Below the pieces are notes generated by a model, which ran no database searches, was not told where the DNA came from, and saw only the letters and a program-made list of their open reading frames with translations. A stretch of DNA of 64,000 nt from Stichopus chloronotus (taxonomy: Eukaryota; Echinodermata; Holothuroidea; Aspidochirotida; Stichopodidae). The stretch lies in assembly GCA_021234535.1 (NCBI GenBank), contig CM037850.1, forward strand, positions 19,047,388-19,111,387. The letters run 5' to 3'. A program made the position numbers and the translations under genes. Positions 1 to 13,415 of this stretch are shown piece after piece; position 1 is the first letter of the stretch; each line of letters begins with the position of its first letter.

Positions 1-146
1 AGAACCTATGAAGTTGTAAAAATATCAGAAATCAAAACGTAGCACAGACATGCACGGTCTTAGAAAAAATAAACATCAAAACTGAATCTTTGTCTACAAA
101 TGTCTGATTTTTCAATTTTATCTCTAAGCTAAAAATAACGACTTAC

Positions 147-203
147 ATTGTTTTCGTTGCGATCCTCTAATGTTTCCTTCTTTTTCGTTGTATCAGAATC
201 CAT
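147..203 (-). CDS. First coding exon of an aromatic amino acid hydroxylase (tandem paralogue, runs off left edge)
   Basis: The minus strand reads ATG then 18 further codons (MDSDTTKKKETLEDRNENN) and stops at a GTAAGT donor in phase 0. Exon 1 of the hydroxylase copy at 10-20 kb has the same length (57 nt), the same start Met-Asp-x-Asp, the same Glu-Asp near the end, the same Glu-Asn-Asn terminus and the same GTAAGT donor. I infer a head-to-tail paralogue whose remaining exons lie left of base 1. AAAH enzymes hydroxylate Phe, Tyr or Trp with iron and tetrahydrobiopterin; which substrate this copy uses cannot be told from exon 1. A TATAAG lies about 80 bases upstream. The rest of the gene is outside the window, so its integrity is unknown. 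Confidence 0.7.
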
Positions 204-278
204 GACGTACTAAATGTGATGTGCACACAAACGTGGTTTCTTTAATTTCCAGAGAATACCTCGTTTGCAGTTTAAACA

Positions 279-284
279 CTTATA
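279..284 (-). promoter_or_regulatory. TATA-like box of the left-edge hydroxylase gene
   Basis: TATAAG on the minus strand, about 76 bases upstream of the ATG at 203, a plausible distance for a core promoter with a short 5' UTR. Motif only; no transcription start is visible. Confidence 0.3.
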
Positions 285-2135
285 TCAGGTTTACAGTCGG
301 CACTGACAGGAAAAGTGCTTGTGCGTGACATTTATTTGAAAAAAAAAAAAACACGCATTCCGTGCAGCTCGCTTTATTCGATATTTATCGTAAAGTTTTG
401 TGATTGGTAAAAAAAATGGATGCAGATATTTTGCATAGACGTCCACTCCTGACAGTTGAAATACATGACACTGTACACAAATATTCCCCGCCCCCCCCCC
501 CCCCTCTATCCTGTGATCTGATTGGTTGACATTTCCACTTTGAGGCCAGTTATCATGCTATCATTTCAGACCCTGTCTACTGATTGTCAACTATACTGGT
601 ATGTTTGGGATATACTAAAGTTGTGACGAAAATGTATTTGTAAGAAGATGTTGAATTAGCCTAGCATCAAATGTCCTGGAATTGGAAAGGAACCGTGATT
701 GGTGTGATAAACACTTGCTGGTCACCTGCTTGCTTGTCACTTCCTTGTTGCTGGTCCTCCTGTGGTCTCCGTTTCGTCCTTCGGCTCTCTCTCTTTCCCC
801 GTGAAACGTTTCTGAACTAAACTAATCTTAAAATATATTTTTTAAAACAGACGATGTAGACGAGACAATGTTGACCTGTTGTTAAAAAGCATTTTCATGA
901 GAGGCAGATGTTCAAAGTGACGCATATGCCTTGGTTCAAAATAACGATTCAACGATAGGTACATATAAGAGCTTCATCGTATCTGGGAAGGCTCACTATA
1001 GTCCATCAAACCCCTCTCACAATTTGACCTCGAATGGTTCAAAAAAATTCCTGTTTGTATTACGAATCAGCAAAAATGATTGCCTATATATAATCAATTT
1101 AATGAGTAGAGTTTCGTCCAGGCCTGAGGGATCTTTACAGTAAGAAAATGAAAAACACTAGGATACCTAGTGTAGTAATGGAGTCACGGAGAGAGGAAGA
1201 GCTGGGAGGAGGCAGAGAGAGAGAGAGAGAGTGAGAAAGTGGGTAAGACAATTCGTAAAGCATTTTATTCACTTTTTTTTAAAGGTAAGATGATGCCATT
1301 CGTACATATATTTATACACGATTACCAACAGAACGATAACAGAATTCCTACTCCACTTCGGTATGCGATAGTGATCTCAAGACAGATCACATGTCACATG
1401 TCACCAGTAATCCATTGATTGTTATGAGATTTTATCCTTTTTCAATATTCTCGCAGTTAGGTTTGGGTGGAACAACTACAGCAGTGGCATAGAATGAAAT
1501 AACCAACCACATTGCACCTTGTAGAAGAAGATTAGGTTAAAGTTAGGGATTGGACAAAAAGTTTTTCTTTTCTTCTGCTGCGCATTGTCAGCATATTTTG
1601 TCCCCAATTTATTCAGCAAACTACAACTGTCGGTTAATAGAACTTCGTGTTTTAGTTAAAAGGAGGCAAAACTGCCCCTCCAAAGATGGAATTACCAATA
1701 AACAGTACTGTTACTCGAATAAATGCAATGAAATCACATCACATGGCAAGTTTTAATTTTTGGTATTTTGTGCTTTTTCGTCAAATTGGGGTCTTTTTAC
1801 GTAGTCCACGAAATCGCATATTCTTTCAAATCCAAGGTATATGCCAATAATGCCATTCAGCATTAAACATACATTGTTATACATGTGACTGCTCGTGCAT
1901 CCTATGCCATAAACCACATCAAGTGCATAAAGTAGCCTGTGCCTTAATATACTTTCTGTTGAACCTTGAAAAGAATGTAATTGCTACGAGGCCGAATAAA
2001 TTCAATACAGACTGAATGTATACCTGAGTGGTCTCAAGCTTGAAAATACCAAACGCTTGGAGAATGAAGTCCTTGAATGACATATATTACAATTTCAGTT
2101 CATTGACAAGTCAGCTTCATGTTTACCTCTAGGTA

Positions 2136-2492
2136 ATGGACATGCATATTTGGGTGGCAAGTATGCTAACCTTAGTTCATGATTCCCAAATTTTGTCAGC
2201 TCAGTCCCACATTTTCTTCTCGATTCCCTCTGGAAATCAAAGCGGTGGCACCATGCCAATTTATGTTTCAATACCAAACGTAGACGCATATGTACCGTTT
2301 ATTTTGTTAGTCAGAGGCACGTCTACTACTGATGCTTCACTTTCTGACTGCATTGGTGGAGCTGCTTTTCCACGAGACACATACGGTGGCAGAGGTGGAC
2401 ACACGCTGGAGGAATTCGATCCAAAATATTCCCCCTTTAGCTACTTCAACTACGCGGATGGGGCTACTGATCTGACGGACGGGCGCCGATGA
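2136..2492 (+). other. Unassigned 118-codon open reading frame
   Basis: An ATG-to-TGA frame of 118 codons whose second half (PIYVSIPNVDAYVPF, then FPRDTYGGRGGHTLEEFDPK) is rich in Pro, Gly, Tyr and Asp and looks less random than its surroundings. No signal peptide, no clear splice sites and no family I recognise. It could be an exon, a transposon relic or chance. I assign no function. Confidence 0.2.
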
Positions 2493-5400
2493 GTCTTTTT
2501 CATGTCGGTGCATGTAGCAATTGTCCTGCTTAAGCTCACTGCCATTGTGGTATTACGTCATTTCATGCAAATTCTCTGATTATTGAACTTGTCAGTGCAA
2601 ATAAAATGCGATTTTTTTTCTTTGGAGTTAATTGCGCAGATAAGTTTATTTCTTCCCTAACGACGGTCTGTCTTTCTCATGGTTTACTTGTGTCCGATTG
2701 ACTTGTCGATTTTAATGAAACCCTGCTCAAGGTGATAGAGTGTTTAGGTGTACTGTTAACTTGTACTACGGAAACAGGCGGTACCACTTATCCTCGTCAC
2801 AGTCTCTCCAGACTGAGTGATATTGAGGTTGGCGCTTTGGGCTTTCCTTTATTGGTTTATTGACTGAAAACCCACCATAGGTGCTTCCCCATGTCTAGTA
2901 CAAGAAAAGGACAAGGATCACTTTGTCAAGTGCAAGAACAAGAAACAAGTTCAACGTGGAGCGGGCTGGGATATTTCTACAACAAGCTACGCGTAATAAG
3001 AAAAGCGAGAAAGCATTGGTGGAATTCAATACAAGGGCTTAAAGGGTAAAAAGGAGTTCAGAGCAGACCAACGTGGCTTGCAAAGAAAATAGACTTAATC
3101 TTTGTTAGACAAGTCAGGTATTATCAATAAGCATCTGCAAAAAGCTTCATCTTTGAAGACCTCATGGATACGATACGATGAGTAACAGGTGACACATCAT
3201 TTAAATTGGGAAGGTTTTGGAACAAATCATTCTTGAGTAACAAAAAACTTAATTTCTATCTGTAACAAAACTCATTTCTCCCCCCCCCCCCCAAAAAAAA
3301 AAAAACATTGTCCTTCCTTACATTGATTAATCTACCATTCGGTGTACACAAACATAACAAACATGTATACGATTGTTTTCTGGAAGCAAACGCCTTATTT
3401 CCCGTTAATACCTTGAAATGGATCTGGACAATTTGGGGAAATACTTGGAATAATGGCGTGGTTGTTGTTGCATCTTAGACAGTGGGACATAGGGAAAATA
3501 TATGCTTCTAAATTAAATTGACCCACCGCAGGGGGTGTGCATGAAAAGTGTGTCTCCCTATGCCAAATGATGTCACCAATGACTTATATTTGTTCACAGT
3601 CACAGATACTGCACAGTAACGAGAAATTGGGCTTCAAAGTCTGGAGTATGTTGAAGGGCGCCCTCCATTTTTTGTTATTTGCAAGAACTCCTCTTATATC
3701 AATCCGATTGACATGAATTTTGGCGGAGACCATGCAAGTAGCTATACAATTAAATAGAAAATCAGTGGTAGATTATTAAATAGCGCCCTCTATATGAATT
3801 TTCTATTTCTCGAGTTGGTTTTACAGTTTATTGAGCCTTTCATGGGTTGAAATGTGTCCCATCGGACTGTCAACGGACTGACTCGAAATGTTTTTGACAT
3901 ACCATGAGTCAAATGCGCATTGGTCAGGAAAGAAACAGACAAAATCAGGTTTGAGAGCGCCCTCTATTGGCACAATTGGATTTTACTGGTTAGTAGACTG
4001 TAAGTGACGGTGTCGTTGACTTTATTTGTGGAGACTTCATCTACTGTGTCTCTTCGATGAGTGTGGAATTGTAGTCAACAGGATCTGTTGGCGTAAAAAT
4101 AAGGTAGAGCTGCAAATTGTGTTGAATATAAGTTAAAGAAGTAGTTGTTACAAAAACCGAACATCACCCTGCAGATGTTAAAACCGTCATTGGTGGAAGT
4201 TGTGGAATGAAGGCAGACAGCAGTGACTGGTTCAGAGAAGTAGTGGAAATAATTCGCAAAGCTACCGAGGATAAAATAGTTCCATAATAAGCTTACATCT
4301 TATGAAAAGATAGCAAAATTCTCTTATTTTTTTAAGCATTTTCAGATGTTTGTCACTCTCACTCTTGTTACTGGGTCACTGAATGAAACGATAAAGACAC
4401 AGATTGCAGTCTATCTAGTCCTCTATACGTCTTTTAAAAATTCCGAAAGGGGCGGGGCGCGCCTTTAATTAATTAAGACCTCCTTATCCCGGACGACATT
4501 CAGCGGTCAGTTCGACCATATCAGAGATCTCAATCATATACAGACTCAGAGCAGCTTACACCTTTTTGTTGTCTTCGTTACTTTAAGATCAGCCCAAACG
4601 GGTGTCACTTGAAAATGTTTTGCTCCCTCCCTACTTGAAAGAAATCCTAGCCGCGCCGCTATATGTTGCCTTACTTATGCAATGTATGTTAAACACAAGA
4701 CTTATAGATTGTACTGGCAGTAAGCGTTTTAGTTTGAAGGTAACTTTTCTGTACGATTTATATGGAAATTAAGAACTGGCAGAGTACAATATGGTAAGAG
4801 CAATGGATTAGTATCGACAAAGAAATCTTATATTTAAAATGTGTCAATTTGCCTGTTTGTGGGATCATCGCATACAGGAGAGTGTGTTGATTAGAATGGC
4901 ATTTTCAATGGTAGTGTTAATATAGTAGATTCGAGAATGATATCCTGTTGAGAATAAAAGTTTGGATGACGAGTGTTCCGTTATGAATGTAAGCCCTCCC
5001 CCCACAGGTCAGTCCGAATGCCAATACCCTTGAAAGGAATAATCGTTTCCTTTCATAATGACGATATTTTCAATTCAGCCTACCATCATCTTCAGTAAAA
5101 CTTGTTTACAGTTTTCTTTTCCTTGTCTAAACAATGTTTTGACAGGCTAGTCTAAATTCCAGGGTGTCTAGATCGATTTTTAATAAGCTGCTTCTGATTG
5201 TTACTGATAGTGAGTAGTGAAAAAGATGACTTTTTTACGTACATGCGTTGCGTGAAATTTCTGCACGGAGTGTAATAAATTTCTTTGAACAGGTGGTTGT
5301 TATTAGAAGACGATACGTTTCAAAGTCATGTATATCGCCGCCAAGATGAATCACTAATCTGTCTTTTGTGCTGTTATTGACATTTCTATATTTTTATGAT

Positions 5401-6315
5401 AAGATTACAATGTAAACACAATGTGGTATGTGTCGTCTGTTACAGTTTTGGTTTGAGCTACAATCTCGGACAAAATGGTTGGGATGCTTTGTCGTAGGTT
5501 GCAAATGAAATTTTAGGTGAGAGGATAACATGAAACTCGCGTTACTTACCAATGTTGCGCTATAGGAGTGAATGTACACGTTGAACAGTAATCCTATTGC
5601 CAACATTGAAATGAGGAGCGGAGTATCCCAAGGTATTTTGTCTAAGCTTGTAGGATGATTTCTGTACTGTAACATCATTGACAGTTGTCAAGAGTAAACA
5701 CAATTATTCTGCCTAAAGCTAGGTTTCGCTCGGTACCGCGTAGGACAACTTATCCTTTAGTTTGTATGTCAAACCACGAAAAAGAATATACCTCACTCAT
5801 TCAGGAATCTCCTCATTTAGTTGACAAAATGTAAGACTTCTTCCTCTTAATTCATTTGCATGCAATCCGGTGTTAACAACAAGGATAAATTTATTCATTT
5901 ATGCCAAACAGTTTCTTCAGGTTGTGTGGCTGCTCTGAATATTTTGGCGGCTAAACGCCTGGGATCAATGCATTGTTCTGAGCACGAAGGATTAGTTTAC
6001 TGAAATAAAGCTACGTAGGGAAGTATATTGGACTGGAATCGCCTATAAAAGGAATTAAAATACATTTGAGCTACTTGAACAGCTTATCTTAAATAGATTT
6101 GCTGGGTATTCAAGTTTTTCGAGTAATTAAATTTTCCATCCAATCTCTTTCAAACAAAAGCTTCCTGATTGTGGACAGTTTAACACATTATGAGTGAAAA
6201 AAATTACCAGACAAGAGGGCAATCCACGGAGTTGCATATCTCATCGCCAACGTGTACATTGATACATTGATTTCAGTACAGGGCCTGCACATGGGAATTT
6301 GTAATAGTTTATTGC

Positions 6316-6720
6316 TAAGTACTTACAAAACTTGAAGTTAATTGGTTTACTAGTTCTCAAGATATACTGGAAATAGCAAATTTGGGGCAAAATTGGCTTT
6401 TTTTTCCAAAAAAATCAGCAAATTTGACTCTTTTTACCATTACAGTAATATTGTGTTGAACAATGTGTTCTCATGTAAGTACTTACAAAACTGTAAGTTA
6501 ATTGATCTAACAGTGCTCAAGATATGCATGGAAATAGCAATTTTGGGGCAAAATAGGCTTTTTTTTCTCTCAACAATCAGCAAATTTGACTCGATTTACA
6601 ATACAACTAATGCATCTTGCACGTATTGGCATCATGCACAACCTTACCAAGTTTCAACTTAATCGCTCATATACTTAATTTCAAAATATTCTGGAAAAAC
6701 CACAATTTGGACAGGTCCGG
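6316..6720. repeat. ~160-bp tandem repeat, two good copies plus one diverged copy
   Basis: Unit 1 starts at about 6316 and unit 2 at about 6476; both begin TAAGTACTTACAAAACT and share GTTAATTG, CTCAAGATAT, GGAAATAGCAA, TTTGGGGCAAAAT and AATCAGCAAATTTGACT in the same order. A third, diverged partial copy (6636-6720) retains the Gly-free CTTACCAAGTTTCAACTTAAT and CTGGAAAAACCACAATTTGGACAG segments. It is followed by a CA/CCCA-rich low-complexity tract. Likely a family of degenerate non-coding repeats. Confidence 0.75.
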
Positions 6721-6783
6721 ACGCACACACACACACACCCACCCCCGCACACACGCACCCACACGCACACACATTGGCACGGA
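6721..6783. repeat. CA/CCCA-rich low-complexity tract
   Basis: ACACAC runs interrupted by CCC and GC, directly abutting the end of the third tandem-repeat copy. Confidence 0.7.
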
Positions 6784-9700
6784 CACGTTTTCATTTATAC
6801 CACCCAACAGGACTCTCCTTTACCCATGGTCACTCTACCATGGGGTACCCCTGGGGTGTCGCTACTCACCCACTCCAAGCGTTTCCATGGCACAGTACAA
6901 TATATAGCTCCACTAGCCAAGTGACTACAATATCTGATCTAGCCCCTATAGGGCGATGAGATAATAAGGTGAACTTAATATATTCATACATATATAAGTG
7001 TGCTGAATAATATTAACCGTAACGTTCCCTAAATAGGAATAATCTCACATATACCCTGGGGAAACAAATGGAAAAAGGTACATAGAGCAAATTAAGTAAG
7101 CGTGTTGCCCCCCCCCCCCCCGCCCTCCCAAGAAACAAACACTGAAGTCGATCAATGGGTTGCATTTCTGGACTTTATCCTCAAAAGGGTGCTCACAATG
7201 ATGAATGCACTAGTGACAAATAGGTGTGTCCAAAATGAAGACCTCCAGAACGAAGATAGAAGACCGGGTAAATCTCCAAAAGAATACTGCGTGAGACATG
7301 TGCATCGTGCCATTAAACCTTCACAACTTCATTGATTAACGCTTATACTAAGTTTAGTGGTCAGCCGATATTGCAAGGTAGACCTGGCTTGTAAATGGTT
7401 CCGTGGGAAATGTACCCTCGATGTTTGATAATGTGTCAGATTTTCTCGAGTTGTAACTTTGTGACGGACTTGACTTTTGAGTAACTTTCCTTTGATTTTT
7501 TTTTTTTTGAAGCAATGTGGAACTTTTGGTCTTTCCTTTGAAATTCTTCTTTTTCTTCTTTGTTGACAAGGGCAATATTAGCATTAGCTTAGGTATCCGT
7601 TTGGAAATTTGGCACATTTATGAAGTTTAATAAATGTATAAAATGTCACAGAATGAAATCGATATGGATCAAATCGAATGAAAACTATTGAGAAGTTGGT
7701 TTAAGGAGCATTTGATAGATGGGAAAGATATGTCAAACACACAAAGATTAGTATAAGACAACATTTACCTTAACATTTAATAAATGTCTGCGAACATTGT
7801 GAAGTAAGGGTCTAATGATAGACCCTATGTGAATATTTCTGTATTCAGAACTACATTAGTTTTGGTAACAACATCCCTTTGCCACTTTTACCACCGCAAT
7901 ATAGCAATTTTATTTTGCATTCACTTAAATTTCCTAGAATTTGCTAGCACCTGTCAGCAATTTGTAGCACTTACATTACAAATCCTGGATTGATACTACA
8001 AACGATGATTGTGGTTTAAATATTGTTGCCATTGTAGCGTCTGAAGTTTTTATTACATCACAGTGATTCTATTCTACTGAGGTAGCAAAGAATAACTATG
8101 TCAATTTAACGTCACATATCTAGTTTACCCTGAACTGTATTTCATAAAATGGCAGGTGTCTTAGTTGCCATGTCCACATGCAAAATGTATTACTGAGAAA
8201 CAAGTTTTCTGAATAATGTGGGGAAAAAGCAAGATTTTTAGTTGCCTTGATGATCATGTTCAGCACTGGTGTTTTAGTTCTTGGATTGCGGTTCTGTGGC
8301 ATAAATTATGTCTGCGTAGTTGCTGAGGGTTTGCACATTTCTCAGTCGCCTTTTATTCACTTATTTTTTCTTAAATTGCGCTTGTTGCTAGCAGCAAATT
8401 GAATAAAACTAAGATTGATACGGATAAAACTGTTTGTTGTTACATTCATGCATGTTTCTGATAAAATAAATGTATTAATAGCTGTACAAATCAATGCCAG
8501 CCATATCCGTTGTTCTTCAAGTGACCAATTGCATATCTTTGCCCATATTTATTTTGTTTAGGGGTTTTAGGGAGTTCTTCAGTGGCGGTATGACTGCCCC
8601 AGCGACGGATGTTGACAACACAGAAAATTCCCGTTTCATCTTATACAGAGAGCTAGAAGTCAGAACAGGAGAAAGTCGAGAGAGATCCCAATTTAACGAT
8701 CAGAGTTCCATTTATTTGATGATTGATTCGACTGGCACATAAATGATGAATTACAGTGATGATTTAAATCGATAACAGAGTTACATGACGATGACACGAA
8801 GAACGAGGAACGGAGAGATACGATGACACATGCCTGCATATTTATAGAAAAGATCGATGTTGACAATTCGACGAGAAAATGACCAGTGCTTGCCCTGTGC
8901 CTAACGCTTGGCCTCGTGGCTTCCCAGGGTAGATGGTAACGAGATCTATAGGCTGACAACGTTGACCAATCATAGAGCAAACGGTAAAGTAAATGATCGC
9001 TACCAATCAGCTAAGTGTTACGAAGACTTTCTCAAGTCTCTCTGTCTGAGTTTTCTAATTTTAATGTTTTACCTTGTCTTACCTGACTGTCTGAGGGAAA
9101 TAAAGAAAAGGTTACAAAAGTTTAGTAAACACCAGAAAAATGGACTTTGTATGACCCTTTTGAGTACTGTGGCGTAGAATGATCATCTCTATACAACATT
9201 ATATTACGAAAACAAAAGAGTAATACATAACCAAAAATGAACGAGGTATTGATTTTCGTTCAATGTGATTTATATATTGCAATTAATATATTCAATAAAA
9301 TTCAAATAAATTGTAATGATGTACAGAACATGCTCTAGTTTCCTACTTCAAAATACAAAAGTCTTGTATAAGGTGACGTGCAGGGATGAAATGTATACTT
9401 TTTTGTTACAGAGACATTCATTAAAGACTCAGCCTAATTTATTTCAATCATTGTGTGTATTTTTTAATGTGTGTATTTTTGTGTGTGTATTTTTTTAATG
9501 TGTCAATTGTATAAATATATATTACCCTACAACGATACAAGTAATACAACAAATTAGTGGATTTGCAATCGCACATTCCTTGAAAAGCGATGGTATATCT
9601 TTTATATTTCCGAAGCTTACAAAACTTTCCACAAGACGTCTTGCAAGATGTTTAGGTCACCTGAAATTGAGATCAAAATAAACATTAGTCTTTGCCAGAC

Positions 9701-10066
9701 ATGGCTGAACAGGGAAAACGTAAGTTTAACTGATGTTGTCAGTAATTTGTTTCACGTCCCCATTATTGATAGATGTTTTCGATTGAGCTATATTACAGGT
9801 TATGACAATGATTGCATAAAGAAAAGTTTTGGCTACTGACCCAGCTAGCATATTACATATGTACAGCGTTGTATTTGGTTAGGTATTAGTGGTTCATAAG
9901 GTTCAAACATACCTACAGGTTAAGTCTGTGAATAAATGATATCTACTTACACCTTTTCCAAATATCGTTATCATAGGTTCATATTAGTTTTGGACTCAGT
10001 TGAATGTAACTGCATGTAAGTAGAATACATCAAAGTTACGTTAATCACAACGTTTCCAACACACTT
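6784..10066. other. Intergenic stretch, no confident gene
   Basis: Only short unsupported ORFs, poly-C (7108-7122) and T/A runs are seen. It lies downstream of the decayed hydroxylase copy and contains no further hydroxylase exon that I can recognise. Confidence 0.55.
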
Positions 10067-10072
10067 TTTATT
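10067..10072 (-). terminator. AATAAA polyadenylation signal, hydroxylase copy
   Basis: AATAAA on the minus strand about 82 bases beyond the stop codon at 10154-10156, suitable for the 3' end of the gene above. Confidence 0.45.
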
Positions 10073-10153
10073 AAGTTGAGATAAAGATTTTACTAACAAA
10101 TGAACCAGCTCTTGACTAAATTTACAAACTGCAGCTGCTGTTATTGCTCAGCT

Positions 10154-10286
10154 TTAATTTGGCCTCCTTACCGTGTATGTTCTTAATAATGTCTCCAAGT
10201 TGTTCCTTTTGTCCAACACGATTACAGATTGCGTGTAAGGATCGTACCTCACAGAAAAATGCCGTGGTATGGTAGCTGCGTAGCTC
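10154..10286 (-). pseudogene. PAH-like copy, exon 12, read through to a stop
   Basis: Begins after TTTTAG and encodes [20 protein letters not shown], highly conserved. A GTAAGG at 10171 would end the exon one nucleotide shorter than human exon 12 and in a different phase; reading through gives TVRRPN and a stop. I see no convincing coiled-coil tetramerisation exon downstream. Confidence 0.75.
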
Positions 10287-10810
10287 CTAAAAGAGTACAA
10301 CTGCAAATTCTGTAATAGTCGATTATTACACAGCAATTGTCATGTCAGTCAACTTTATTGATAAGACTATGTTGGTGGGGTGTGTGTGTGTGGGGGGGGG
10401 GGTATTATTGCAACTCCTGCTTATCTACTTTCTACGTTACTGTTGCTAGACGTAGTAAGCCCTCGGATTAGAAAGTTTTTTGGTTAACATAGCATCTCTT
10501 TTTTCTTCACTTTTTATAATCCGTTCTTACATGAAAATGTCGTTTGATATCACGGCTGACAACAAGGTACAATTCCCTTTGTAGATTTGAAAAACAATAA
10601 AAAAAGAACAGTTTGATGTACAATGCATGTATTTTACAACCTGCAGCTTTCTAGGGTAAGAAATTTGCTCGATGCAACCCATGAGGTTTAAATGCAAACC
10701 CAAGGAGCATAAATTTTATAGTGTGCTGCGTGCTTAACAATTGGGTCACATATGTTCACTCAAAGCATGCGACATCATAAACTATCATATTGCGAGTTAA
10801 TAGGTATCAC

Positions 10811-10944
10811 CTTATTTTTTCCTTGGCCTCCTCAAAGCTCTCCGCAACGAAATATGTTGGTTGAAACCCGACGTACGGGTACTTAGTTTTTGCAGCAACG
10901 ACAGGTTCGAAGGGTCTCTTTTCCGGTTCATCGGTTAGTGAATA
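10811..10944 (-). pseudogene. PAH-like copy, exon 11
   Basis: 134 nt as in human exon 11. FQPTYFVAESFEEAKEKI matches FQPLYYVAESFNDAKEKV. Canonical splice sites, exit phase 2. Confidence 0.9.
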
Positions 10945-12829
10945 CTGTCAGAAAGTATGACTCGGTGAGGGCAAATAAAAGATTGCAATAGATACTGTTG
11001 AATAAAGTAGCACGGGAGAGAAAATTACATACCAGCATCTTCACGGTATCTTTTCACTCATCAGCCTTTCCTTTGAGAATTTCAAGATGAAAGTGTAGAT
11101 ACTACACTCACAGTAGTTACTGTTAAGATTTCAAACGTTCATGCATTTCAGTTTCCTACAATGCAGACGAAAGGTTGATGTCCTTATTCTTTACACTTTT
11201 CAGAATGCCAAATTCTGCTTCAACTCTGGAATTACGAGACCATTATTATCATGGTACATTCGTGCAATAAAATTTTAAAGTTCCGCGTATTCCATTCCCA
11301 AAGAGAATTATGAAAATTGTGTCAAAGGGTGAAGCATTTTCGAACTCGACAAAAGTTGACTTGCTTTGCAGTTATTTTTGCACTACAATTAGTGATTAAC
11401 TATTCCCTGTATCAATGCACACATCGGTTACACCCAGAATGTATCTTTGAATGAATTAAATGGTTTTGTTATGGAATTCAGTTGTCTAGATGATCTGTGA
11501 CCTCCCAACATTTTTTTACGAGAATTTGTTATTCTGCAACTATTGTTATTCAGCTGCATAACATTAATGTATGTAACATTGACTGTGTCGACCTCCCAAA
11601 GAAGTTCACAGTTGTCTTTTGTTTTAGTTTAATATGAATGTTAGGTAAGAAAGATCCCTTCGAAAAAAAAACAAACGATGTCACAATAGAGAAATAAAGA
11701 CAGGAAAACATTCACAAACACACTGCTGCATATCAGACACTTCTCAGAATACCTTCATTCTATTGAATTTACTCATAACTTGCAAAGATCATTGCGTGAT
11801 CGCGATACTTAGTTTTCATGTAGCCACTACACATATCATGTGCTTTGCAAATGTACAGGACAAGGACCTCCATTGAAGGTACGGCTAAGCGTCACTGAAT
11901 GTAATTAAGAGTAAACTGATCATCATAAATCAAGAAATGTGCAAAGAATATTCTTAAAACCAATATTATATTTGATGCAACAACTCAAAAGTTGTCGATG
12001 ATAGGGAAAAGGGGTAGGGGTATTTTAAATTCGATGGTGCTATTTTTTGACAAAAGGAAAACTTACTAAAGAGATTCATTGAGTTGTTTCACTTATTTCC
12101 ACATGCTAACGGCAAATGGTCAAACTAAGAAGATCCAAATGTTTTACATGCAATGGAACATTAATGAGTAAGTCAGTAACGATTCAACTTGATTTAACTT
12201 GGGAATTAATGACCAGAAACTTTTTATATTAGTACTAACATGCACACAACAATTACAAGTAAGGACCAAAAATTCAAAAGTATTGACAATTTTCACAACT
12301 ATTGGATATGAAACTTGAGTAATTATGGTAATTATAACTATTGTCCTGTGTTTATACCCTTCAAAATTACCACGAACGCAGAAGCTTTAGTCTTTCATCA
12401 GGAACTCAAGAAAACTGATTTAAAAGTAACTTTAACAATTTGTTTCATTTAAGTACTATTTATTTACTATTTAGGTATGTGTGCGTTATTTCATTTTTTA
12501 TTTGTGTATATATTTTTTTCTATTTCATCTACTCTTTCTTTTATGCGATGATAGTTCACCACGCTTTTTTGCATTTTCCCAGATTTTCAATAAATGAATG
12601 TTTATGTTGCACCACGTACTACGCCCACATGATGTGACAAGACTTCGTGTGTATGCTATGCAAATGTATTTTTATCGCAAAAGTTTACTTGGGTGGGGTT
12701 AAGGTGTTGTTCGCTAATTCTGAAATATTAATAATGTGTATGATTTTATAGAAATCATTCTGAGGTTAAATGTTGTCACAATGATCGGCCATACAAAGTA
12801 ATACATTTTCTTCCTTTAGAAGTGATCTA

Positions 12830-12967
<138 letters not shown>

Positions 12968-13358
12968 TCATACGTCACCAAAACGCAGCCAGCTCCATTT
13001 GCTATGTTTTAAAACTACTATTTACGTCATCGATGATACGTATTGTCTCTAAGGCTCGGTTAGGCTTCATAAAATAAACAAAACATCTCAAAATGTTGAA
13101 AAACAGGTATTTATAAAGTAGTGCAAAACGTAATATTGGCTTAATGGTCAATATTAGCCATTTCATTTCTTCCTGAACCAAAAATTAAACACCAATGGAA
13201 TAAATCATTTTGTACATAATTGGTGTTTATTAACTCTCTAAATATGAACTGAAATATTCAATTGAAAAAGAGTTGTGCTCACTATTTTAGAGTAAATATT
13301 AAATCTTAATTTTGGAATGATTCCTAATCTTTCTCTTTGAAATTAAGAGGGAACGTAC

Positions 13359-13415
13359 TGTGGCAAGTTTTTCAATGTAACTGTCTGGTGCACCCAAGGA
13401 AGCCAGTCCAATTTC
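13359..13415 (-). pseudogene. PAH-like copy, exon 9
   Basis: 57 nt, EIGLASLGAPDSYIEKLAT, almost identical to PAH, with TGTAG acceptor and GTACGT donor. Confidence 0.9.

Larger units (their letters stand above)
204..6315. other. Intergenic stretch, no confident gene
   Basis: Between the left-edge hydroxylase exon and the tandem repeat at 6316 I find no splice-consistent coding chain. It holds poly-C tracts (481-504, 3282-3292), a short GA tract near 1210, three GCGCCCTC motifs within about 300 bases (3658, 3783, 3957) and one 118-codon ORF listed separately. Confidence 0.6.
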
